NCBI GenBank assembly: GCA_030019365.1 | Contig: JASEFA010000002.1 | Coordinates: 327,525-391,524, forward strand | Direction: 5' to 3' | Length of the DNA: 64,000 nt | Source of the DNA: Bacillota bacterium | GTDB lineage: Bacteria; Bacillota; Sulfobacillia; JACIYH01 | Shown here: piece after piece, positions 43,930 to 50,431 of the stretch | Position numbering within the stretch: position 1 is the first letter of the stretch | Layout: each line of letters opens with the position of its first letter | Made by a program: the position numbers and the translations under genes | Notes under the pieces: model-generated | What the model saw: only the letters and a program-made list of their open reading frames with translations | Databases searched by the model: none | What the model was told of the DNA's origin: nothing

Positions 43930-44409
43930 CTACTCGTACCTGCTCAGGATCGCGCCCAGCTTCTCGGGCTTCACCCGGGCGTGCACGTCCCTGTCGATCA
44001 TTAGCGCCGGGCCCAGCCCGCAGGCCCCCAGGCAGCGGATGACCTCCAGGGTGAAGCGGCCGTCGTCGGTGGTGTCGCCGGGCTTGAGTCCATAGTCCTT
44101 CCTGAGACGCTCTATAAGCTGGGCCGCCCCCCGCACGTAACAGGCCGTCCCCTTGCACAGGTTGATGGTGTGACGGCCGCGGGGCTTCAGGGTGAACAGG
44201 GCGTAGAAAGTCACCACCCCGTACACGTCGGTGAGGGATACCCCCAGGGTATCCGCCACTTCCTTGAGCACGTCGCGGGGCAGGTAACCCAGCTTCTCCT
44301 GGAGCCGCGACAGCACCTGGATGAGGCCGCCGGGCTGCCCGCGGTAACTCTCGATGATCTGGCTCGCTTCCTCCCTCAGCGTCGGGCTGAGGACCGCCAC
44401 CTGTGCCAT
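43930..44409 (-). CDS. hndA: NuoE/HndA-like 2Fe-2S subunit (copy 1)
   Basis: About 159 aa. The helical N-domain contains VYGVVTFYALF; the cluster ligands are in CKGTACYVRG and RCLGACGLGP. It begins at ATG 44407-44409 with GGAGGGAGAGC upstream; in-frame sequence further upstream belongs to the antisense reading of the PHP gene and is not part of the protein. It is the likely NuoE partner of the NuoF-NfnB fusion. Confidence 0.93.
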   Translation of the reverse strand: MAQVAVLSPTLREEASQIIESYRGQPGGLIQVLSRLQEKLGYLPRDVLKEVADTLGVSLTDVYGVVTFYALFTLKPRGRHTINLCKGTACYVRGAAQLIERLRKDYGLKPGDTTDDGRFTLEVIRCLGACGLGPALMIDRDVHARVKPEKLGAILSRYE

Positions 44410-44468
44410 GCTCTCCCTCCTCTCAAGCTGCAACCGTTGCCACCCTGCCTGCAGCAGCCCCCTCCTCC

Positions 44469-45224
44469 CTACCTGGGGCAGATGGCCACCCTGCGTCCTG
44501 CCATTCCCCGAAATGCCAGCCCCAGTTCCGCCACCGTGGGCTCCTTCAGGTGAAACAGGCTGGGGTGCAGGCCGATTTCCTCCAGCCGGTGCGCGTCCGA
44601 GGCCGAGTAGAGGCGAATGTCCCCCAGTTGAGGGAAACGCGTCCGCACGGCCTCCACCGCCTCCCGCCCGGAGATCTCCGCCGCCAGCAGGTCCAGGCCG
44701 GGCGGAAAGAATCCCAGGGTGTACACCAGGCCGTACGCCTGCCGGTCCACGTGGGCGGGAATCACCACCCCGCCCAGGGCGGTGACGCGCTGTACCACCT
44801 GTTCGACCCCCAGGTCGCAGGCCGTGAGGAGCAGGCACTCCTCCCTCCCCACCTGCCGGTCACAGGCATCGAAGAGCAGTTGCCTCCCGAAGGTCTGCTC
44901 GGGATTGGGGCGGGCGGGCAGGTGGGCGTACACCTCTTCCCCCCACCTCTCCACCTGCTCGGCGGTGTCGAAGAGACACACCAGGTGGACGTCTTCCCGC
45001 GTCTGCACTTCCATGCCCGGTATGACCGCCAGATCCGCCATCCTCCCCACTTCCACCACGGCCCGCGCCTGCCGGCACGAGTTGTGGTCGGTCACGGCAA
45101 TGAGGTCGAGTCCCGCCACCTGCGCCGCCGCCACCACCCGCCAGGGGCTCATGTCGTCGTCGGCGCAGGGCGACAGGGCTGTGTGCACGTGCAGGTCCGC
45201 CCGCCACCGCCGCAGCCGGTTCAT
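44469..45224 (-). CDS. PHP-domain phosphoesterase
   Basis: 251 aa. Metal-binding motifs of the PHP fold are complete: RADLHVHTALSPCADDD, VTDHNS, IPGMEV, IPAHVD and SASDAHR. Related proteins cleave nucleoside bisphosphates (YciV/RnaAM) or phosphopeptides. In this operon it stands between a DRTGG protein and the redox subunits, an arrangement found in other Firmicutes hydrogenase clusters. Its substrate is unknown; it could counteract the kinase-like ATPases. Confidence 0.88.
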   Translation of the reverse strand: MNRLRRWRADLHVHTALSPCADDDMSPWRVVAAAQVAGLDLIAVTDHNSCRQARAVVEVGRMADLAVIPGMEVQTREDVHLVCLFDTAEQVERWGEEVYAHLPARPNPEQTFGRQLLFDACDRQVGREECLLLTACDLGVEQVVQRVTALGGVVIPAHVDRQAYGLVYTLGFFPPGLDLLAAEISGREAVEAVRTRFPQLGDIRLYSASDAHRLEEIGLHPSLFHLKEPTVAELGLAFRGMAGRRVAICPR

Positions 45225-45227
45225 GGC

Positions 45228-45569
45228 TCATCCCGCCCCGCCCAGGAGCCTCCAGAGTTCGCCCGCCACCCGGAAGGTGGGGTAGGGCGACCTCATGATC
45301 ACCACTCCCTCGCTGTCGGCCCGTTGCAGGGTGTCGGCCTCGGGCTTCTTCCCCGCGGTGATGACGACCCCGGCCAGGCCGGCCAGAGCGGCCACCGCCA
45401 CCACGTTCTGGTGGGTCTGGATGGTGAGCCACACCTGCCCGGACACGGCATTGGCCATCACATCCGACAGGAGGTCGCCCGCGTATCCGCCCGTCACCTC
45501 CCGCTCCAGGTGGGCGGACCCCGTCAACACCTCCAGGCCCAGCTTCTCAGTCACGTCTCTCAGGATCAC
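45228..45569 (-). CDS. DRTGG-domain protein (second copy)
   Basis: About 113 aa, a stand-alone DRTGG domain. The family name motif is degenerate here (REVTGGYAGDLLSDV), followed by the domain core ending in VGVVIT-like strands. In other proteins DRTGG domains accompany CBS or AAA parts and may bind nucleotides. GTG 45567-45569 has GGAGG at 8-nt spacing; the 5' end overlaps the stop of the upstream sensory hydrogenase gene. Confidence 0.85.
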   Translation of the reverse strand: MILRDVTEKLGLEVLTGSAHLEREVTGGYAGDLLSDVMANAVSGQVWLTIQTHQNVVAVAALAGLAGVVITAGKKPEADTLQRADSEGVVIMRSPYPTFRVAGELWRLLGGAG

Positions 45570-46929
45570 CGCTGCCACCTCCTCCGGGCGCCCTCTCCCG
45601 GGAGAGGGCGGGCGGAACGATGCGGGTCAGCTGCACCATACGTTCCGCCAGTTCCTCCAGGTGCTCGCGCAACTGGAAAATGCAGTCGGTCTCGAAGGCC
45701 TTCTCGCGCACGATATCTTCAGCCAGGGCCCGGCAGGTGGGAGACCCGCAGGCCCCGCAGTCCAGACCCGGCAGCCGGGCCAGCGTCTTTTCCAGCCGAT
45801 CCATCTTGCGGATGGCGCGGGTAACGTCCTCGTCCAGACGCAGCACCGGGCGCGGGGCGATGGGCCTGACCATGTCGAAGAAACCCTGCCGGAATCGACG
45901 CCTCACCTCGGCCTCGCCCGCTCCCGGCGCGCGCCCGCCATACTCCTCCACCAGGCGGCGCATGCGCACCCGGCTGATGAACGGGTTCTGCACCGCCAGC
46001 GGGCCCCCGATACATCCCCCCACGCAGGCCTGAGCCTCGATGAAGTCCACGTCCGCGAGGGTACCCCGCTCCACCTCCTCCAGCACCGTGACCACGTTGT
46101 GGATGCCGTCCACCGCCAGCACGGTGCCCGTGCCCACGGCCCGGCCTTCCCCGCCGGCCGACCCCCAGCCGATGCCCATCCCCGATGAGCGGTGCAGTTC
46201 CGCGCTCAGGTCCACGTCCGGGAGCCGCCGCAGCACCTCTGCGTACATGGCGCTCATGGAGAGCACCCCGTCCACGCTGCTCACCGGACTCCCCTCGGGC
46301 TGCTTGGCCGCGGTCACCTTGGCGGCACACGGGGCGACGAAGAAGGCGCCGATCTCCCGGGGAGTCACTCCCCACTCGCGCGCCTTCTCCTCTTTAGCCA
46401 GGCGGGCGGCGATCTCCATGGGGGTTTCCACCGGGATGATGTGGCCAAGCAGGCTGGGGAACCGCACCTGCATGAGCCGGATGACCGCCGGGCAGGCCGA
46501 CGAGATCAGGGGACGGGCAGTCCTCGGCATCCCCCGCTCCAGATAAGCCCGGATGGCGAGCGTGACAGCCTCTGCCGCCACCGCCACCTCGAATACACCG
46601 TCGAACCCCGCCTTCAGCAGGGCGGCCAGCACCCCCCCGGGCGGAACGTCCGGGCGAAACTGGCCGTAAAAGGCAGGCGCGGGGAGCGCCACCCGGTAGC
46701 GGAAATCCTGTAGGCGCTCCAGGCCGTCCGTGACCACGTACTTGGCATGGTTGGGGCAGACCCGCACGCACTCCCCGCAATCGATGCAACGCTCTTGCAT
46801 GATCTGGGCCTTGCCCTCGCGCACCCGGATGGCCTCTACCGGACAGCGCTTGATGCAGTTGGTGCACCCCTTGCACTTGTCCAGGTCCAGCCGCACCGAG
46901 TGGAAGTACCCGCCCTCTTCCCGGGTCAC
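45547..46929 (-). CDS. Sensory-type [FeFe]-hydrogenase-like protein
   Basis: 460 aa. An N-terminal 2[4Fe-4S] ferredoxin (CKGCTNCIKRC, CIDCGECVRVC) leads to an H-cluster domain with altered motifs: SSACPAV (L1), APCAAKVTA (L2) and ACVGGCIGGP (L3). The position used for proton transfer in catalytic enzymes is Ala, as reported for sensory groups. The C-terminal part has the 4Fe-4S domain CGACGSPTC (about 400). No PAS domain is present. It probably senses H2 or redox state and signals to the neighbouring ATPase, DRTGG and PHP proteins. Confidence 0.88.
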   Translation of the reverse strand: MTREEGGYFHSVRLDLDKCKGCTNCIKRCPVEAIRVREGKAQIMQERCIDCGECVRVCPNHAKYVVTDGLERLQDFRYRVALPAPAFYGQFRPDVPPGGVLAALLKAGFDGVFEVAVAAEAVTLAIRAYLERGMPRTARPLISSACPAVIRLMQVRFPSLLGHIIPVETPMEIAARLAKEEKAREWGVTPREIGAFFVAPCAAKVTAAKQPEGSPVSSVDGVLSMSAMYAEVLRRLPDVDLSAELHRSSGMGIGWGSAGGEGRAVGTGTVLAVDGIHNVVTVLEEVERGTLADVDFIEAQACVGGCIGGPLAVQNPFISRVRMRRLVEEYGGRAPGAGEAEVRRRFRQGFFDMVRPIAPRPVLRLDEDVTRAIRKMDRLEKTLARLPGLDCGACGSPTCRALAEDIVREKAFETDCIFQLREHLEELAERMVQLTRIVPPALSRERAPGGGGSGDPERRD

Positions 46930-47366
46930 GGCTTCCCCACCTCGATTACCAGGCGAACGCGGGTGCCCTTCCCCACCTCGCTGGACACCTCCATGGAATC
47001 AGAGCACCGCCGCATGTTCGCGAACCCCATACCTGCTCCGAACCCCATCTCCCGGATGTAGGCGGGCGCGGTGGAGTATCCCTCCCGCATCGCCAGTTCC
47101 AGGTCCCGGATGCCGGGGCCCTCGTCCTCTGCTTCCACCACCACCCGCTCCGGGGAGATGCGGGCGCGCACCACGCCCCGGGTGGCATGGATGACGATGT
47201 TGGTTTCCACCTCGAAGGCGCACACGGCCGCCCGCCGCACCACCGAAGCCCCCATCCCCACCTGCTGCAGGGCCCGCTTGACACCCCCCGACGCCTCTCC
47301 CACCGCCGCGAAGTCCAGGCCCCCGACCTCGAACTCCAGGACCAGCTCCTCGGCCATGGCCCTCAC
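46926..47366 (-). CDS. Anti-sigma-type serine-kinase-like ATPase
   Basis: About 146 aa, a single HATPase fold like SpoIIAB/RsbW: VCAFEVETNIVIHA (N box), EDEGPGIRDLELAM and GFGAGMGFANMRR (G boxes). No partner sigma or anti-anti-sigma gene is next to it. The GTG 47364-47366 overlaps the stop of the DRTGG gene upstream (GTGA), and its own stop overlaps the start of the sensory H-cluster gene, so the three are translationally coupled. Confidence 0.88.
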   Translation of the reverse strand: MRAMAEELVLEFEVGGLDFAAVGEASGGVKRALQQVGMGASVVRRAAVCAFEVETNIVIHATRGVVRARISPERVVVEAEDEGPGIRDLELAMREGYSTAPAYIREMGFGAGMGFANMRRCSDSMEVSSEVGKGTRVRLVIEVGKP

Positions 47367-47743
47367 CGGGGCTCCCCGGCCCGGCATCCCCGCAGTCCCG
47401 CCTCGTACAGGAGGCCGCAACTATCGAACATCAGGTAGCCGGTGAGGAGCAGGGGCATCTCCCTCTCCCGGGCCAGATCCACTACGCCGTCCCCCGGTCT
47501 CTTCCCGCGCACGAACACCACACCGCAGAACTCCATGAGTTCCGCGGCCCGCACCACCTGGGGATGGGTCAACCCCGTAAGCAGCAGCGTCCCCGGGGTG
47601 GCAAAGAAGAGGGAGTCGGAAATGAGGTCGCAGCCGAACCCGGCCACGACCTCCCGGTCAAGCAGGTCCTCGCCCCAGAGCACCTCGGCCTTCAGGATCC
47701 GCTGCACGTCTCGCAGGTACACGGTTGTACATCCCGCCACCAC
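47363..47743 (-). CDS. DRTGG-domain protein (first gene of the hydrogenase operon)
   Basis: About 126 aa. A DRTGG domain with DREVVAGFGCDLISDSL in the motif position. The product starts VVAGCTTVYLRDVQRIL from GTG 47741-47743 with GAGG 8 nt upstream. A longer frame exists but would begin upstream of the likely promoter. As first gene, with a paralogue two genes downstream, it belongs to the putative signalling part of the operon. Confidence 0.8.
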   Translation of the reverse strand: MVAGCTTVYLRDVQRILKAEVLWGEDLLDREVVAGFGCDLISDSLFFATPGTLLLTGLTHPQVVRAAELMEFCGVVFVRGKRPGDGVVDLAREREMPLLLTGYLMFDSCGLLYEAGLRGCRAGEPR

Positions 47744-47799
47744 ACGCTTGACCTCGACCCTTAAGGCAGGGTTGTGATGCGTTTCACATACCCGCGCCC

Positions 47800-47808
47800 A
47801 TTCTAACA
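47800..47808 (-). promoter_or_regulatory. Extended -10 promoter of the hydrogenase operon
   Basis: TGTTAGAAT on the minus strand is an extended -10 (TG-n-TAGAAT). No good -35 is seen 17 bp upstream, so it may need an activator. It would give a leader of about 50 nt ahead of the GTG at 47743. The A/T-rich patch around it stands out in this GC-rich window. Confidence 0.45.
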
Positions 47809-47986
47809 ACAATTTATGGCCCACCCATTGCGCAATCCTTGCAAACGCCTAATACACCGGACCTCCGAATTCGCAGCAAGCAGAAAAGAGCAATAACTTT
47901 CGGTGATCTTGTTACCGTGATCACTTGTGCCATTCCGGGCGGGCCGCTCCGCTCAGCCGGCTGGCGGAATGCAAACCGGACGCAGC

Positions 47987-48102
47987 CAGCAGATGCGTTG
48001 GAGGCGGACGGGATCTGCCCGGTCAGCAGATGCGCAGGAGGGGTGCTGCCGGCCAGGAGGTACAGCGGAGGCAGATGGGTACCCCCCGGTCAGCAGATGC
48101 GC
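47987..48102. repeat. Direct repeats of the hypE 3' end
   Basis: CCCGGTCAGCAGATGCGC occurs at 48018-48035 and 48085-48102, and its core CAGCAGATGCG once more at 47987-47997. The copy at 48085-48102 contains the last codons and stop of hypE; the others repeat this end downstream. They lie in the 346-bp space between hypE and the hydrogenase operon, where no gene is seen. Confidence 0.85.
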
Positions 48103-49112
48103 GGGAACTGGGCTCCCGCCGGCAGATCCAGGCGACGGGTGCCCCCGAGAGCGGTGACGAGGTACGCCTGGCCCCGGCCGGAGCGTGCCTCGCCCACCAG
48201 GGCTGCCCCCGCGCCCAGCGGATGGGCACGGCAAATCTCCAGCACCCGGTCGGCCTGATCCCGGTCCACCACGGCCAGGAACTTCCCCTCGTTGGCCAGG
48301 TACAGGGGGTCCAGCCCCAGCAGGTCGCAGAGCGCGCCTGCCTCTTCGGTCAGGGGGATACCGTCCTCCAGCAGGTAGAAATCCAGCCCGCAGGCGACAG
48401 CCATCTCACACGCCACCGTGGCCAGCCCTCCCCGGGTGGGATCACGCATGAAGCGCAGTGCCCCCGGACACTGCGTCATGATATCGCCCACCAGCCCGTT
48501 GAGGGGAGCGCAATCACTCCGGATGGTGCTCTCGATCTCCAGATCCCCCCGGGCGAGCACCACCGCCAGCGCGTGTTCTCCCACCGGCCCGCTCACCAGC
48601 AGCCGGTCCCCCGCCCGCACCGTCTCCGGACCCATGCGGAGCGCCGGAGGAACAACCCCCAGGCCGGCGGTGTTGATGAAAACCCCGTCTACGCTCCCCC
48701 GCTCCACCACCTTGGTGTCGCCGGCTACCACCCGCACTCCCGCTTCGGCTGCCGCCGAGCACATGGAGGCCACCACCCGCTCCAGGACCTCCAGGTCGAG
48801 GCCTTCTTCCAGCAAGAACCCCGCCGAGAGGTACAGGGGGCGGGCGCCCACCATGGAGAGGTCATTGACGGTGCCGCACACCGCCAGCCTGCCGATGTCC
48901 CCTCCCGGGAAAAAGAGGGGCCTCACCACGAAGGAGTCGGTGGTGAACGCCAACCGGCACCCCTCCAGCTCCAGGACGGCGGCATCCTCCAGGCGGGCGA
49001 GCACCGGGTTGCCCAACTGCGGCAGAAAGACCTCCGAGATGAGCCGGTGGGTGAGGAGTCCCCCGTCACCGTGGGCCAGCAGCACCTGCCCCTTGGGGGC
49101 CGTCATCCCCAT
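48090..49112 (-). CDS. hypE: Hydrogenase maturation factor HypE
   Basis: About 340 aa. AIR-synthase-like protein that dehydrates the thiocarbamate on its C-terminal Cys to make cyanide for the [NiFe] site. The essential C-terminus PRIC is present. Other motifs are AVCGTVNDLSM, VAGDTKVVERG and MRDPTRGGLATVA. ATG 49110-49112 follows AAAGGGGCG and overlaps hypD by 47 bp. It ends the hypF-C-D-E unit. Confidence 0.95.
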   Translation of the reverse strand: MGMTAPKGQVLLAHGDGGLLTHRLISEVFLPQLGNPVLARLEDAAVLELEGCRLAFTTDSFVVRPLFFPGGDIGRLAVCGTVNDLSMVGARPLYLSAGFLLEEGLDLEVLERVVASMCSAAAEAGVRVVAGDTKVVERGSVDGVFINTAGLGVVPPALRMGPETVRAGDRLLVSGPVGEHALAVVLARGDLEIESTIRSDCAPLNGLVGDIMTQCPGALRFMRDPTRGGLATVACEMAVACGLDFYLLEDGIPLTEEAGALCDLLGLDPLYLANEGKFLAVVDRDQADRVLEICRAHPLGAGAALVGEARSGRGQAYLVTALGGTRRLDLPAGAQFPRIC

Positions 49113-50217
49113 CGCCCCTTTCGTAGCGGTAGTAGGCAGCGCACGCACCTTCGGACGAAACCATGCACGGTCCCTGGGGGGCAGCGGGGGTGCAAACCCG
49201 GGCGAAGAGGGGGCAACGGGGAGGAAGGAGCAGCCCCCGCAGCACGTCCCCGCAGCGGCACCCGGTGCGCATTGCCCCCGCCGGCTGCGCCCAGACGCCG
49301 TAACGCCGGCAGGCGTCCAGGTCCTCCCATCCGTCCCGCAGGCCCAGGCCACTTCCGGGGATCGGCCCCAGTCCCCGCCAGGCGGCATCGGCGGGCGCAA
49401 AGCAGGACCACATGGCCCGCTGCGCCAGGGTATTTCCCTCCTCACGCACGGCCCGCGGGTAGGCATTCACCACCTCTGCCTCTCCCCGCACCAGCATGTG
49501 GGTGATACGGTCGATCGCCATCAGAATATCGACGGGCTCAAAGCCGGCGATGACCGCCGGCAGCCGGTACTCCTCCGCCAGGAAGGCCAGGGCGCGCCGC
49601 CCGATCACGGTGGAAACGTGGCCGGGCAGGAGAAAACCCTGCACTCCCACTTCCTGATCGAGCAGGGCGCGCAGGGCGGGGGGGATAAGCTTGTGAGCAG
49701 GGTAAATCGAGAAGTTGGCGAGGGGCAACTCGCGGGCCTGGGCGACCGCCAGGGCCACCCCGGGCGCGGTGGTCTCGAAGCCCACGGCCAGGAAGACCAC
49801 CTGCTCATCGGGGTGGGACGCTGCGTACGAAACGGCATCCATCGGAGAGTACGCCAGCCGCACCCGCCCGCCCCGTGCCCGCACCGCCTCCAGGCTGGTG
49901 GAGCTCCCCGGCACCCTCATCATGTCCCCGAACGTCAAGACGGTGAGGCCGCTCTCGGCCAGCGCCACCATGGCGTCCACGTCCTCCGGGGAGGTAACGC
50001 ATACCGGGCAGCCGGGACCGCTCACCAGGGTGACGGCGTCCCGCAGCGCAGCGCGGATGCCACTACGGGAGATGGCCACCGTGTGGGTGCCGCATACCTC
50101 CATGAGGGACACATGCCCGCCCAGTTCCCGTGCCACCCGGACCCGGACCCTGGCCACCAGCGCGCGGGCGATGCCGGGGTCGCGGAACCTTTCCCACAGG
50201 GGCCGGTCAGCTTCCAT
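49066..50217 (-). CDS. hypD: Hydrogenase maturation factor HypD
   Basis: 383 aa. Iron-sulfur scaffold protein on which the Fe(CN)2CO unit is built with HypC. Conserved parts: MEVCGTHTVAISRSGIR, VSGPGCPVCVT (active cysteines), FGDMMRVPGS, VGFETTAPG and the C-terminal 4Fe-4S region with TGCRCGDVLRG. The last 20 residues overlap hypE and are low-complexity. The start overlaps the end of hypC by 11 bp. Confidence 0.95.
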   Translation of the reverse strand: MEADRPLWERFRDPGIARALVARVRVRVARELGGHVSLMEVCGTHTVAISRSGIRAALRDAVTLVSGPGCPVCVTSPEDVDAMVALAESGLTVLTFGDMMRVPGSSTSLEAVRARGGRVRLAYSPMDAVSYAASHPDEQVVFLAVGFETTAPGVALAVAQARELPLANFSIYPAHKLIPPALRALLDQEVGVQGFLLPGHVSTVIGRRALAFLAEEYRLPAVIAGFEPVDILMAIDRITHMLVRGEAEVVNAYPRAVREEGNTLAQRAMWSCFAPADAAWRGLGPIPGSGLGLRDGWEDLDACRRYGVWAQPAGAMRTGCRCGDVLRGLLLPPRCPLFARVCTPAAPQGPCMVSSEGACAAYYRYERGDGDDGPQGAGAAGPR

Positions 50218-50431
50218 GGGGGGTGCTCAACTCCTCCAGAAAGGCCAGGCTCTCCCGGGCTTCCTCCTCGTCCAGCAGGGCGATGGCCACCCCGGCGTGG
50301 ACCAGGACCCAGTCCCCGGGCCGCGCCTCCGGCACGAAATGAAGGGCTGCGCGCAGCCGCGTCCCGCTGCTCTCCACTTCTCCCCAGTCACCGTCCCGCG
50401 TCAGCACCCGCACCGGCACCGCCAGGCACAA
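50207..50431 (-). CDS. hypC: Hydrogenase maturation chaperone HypC, TTG start
   Basis: About 74 aa, OB-fold chaperone that carries iron between HypD and the hydrogenase large subunit. The family needs Cys as residue 2 (M-C-L-A-V-P). Reading from TTG 50429-50431 gives exactly MCLAVPVRV, with GGTGA 5 nt upstream. A GTG three codons earlier would put Cys at position 5. C-terminal segment GDWVLVHAGVAIALLDEEEA is typical. It overlaps hypF by 44 bp. Confidence 0.93.
   Translation of the reverse strand: MCLAVPVRVLTRDGDWGEVESSGTRLRAALHFVPEARPGDWVLVHAGVAIALLDEEEARESLAFLEELSTPHGS

Noticed and set aside
45547..46929. Calling the sensory-type protein a normal HydA
   Set aside because: Its L1 and L2 motifs differ (SSACPAV, APCAAKV), the proton-relay Cys is replaced, and it has a C-terminal CGACGSPTC domain not found in catalytic subunits.
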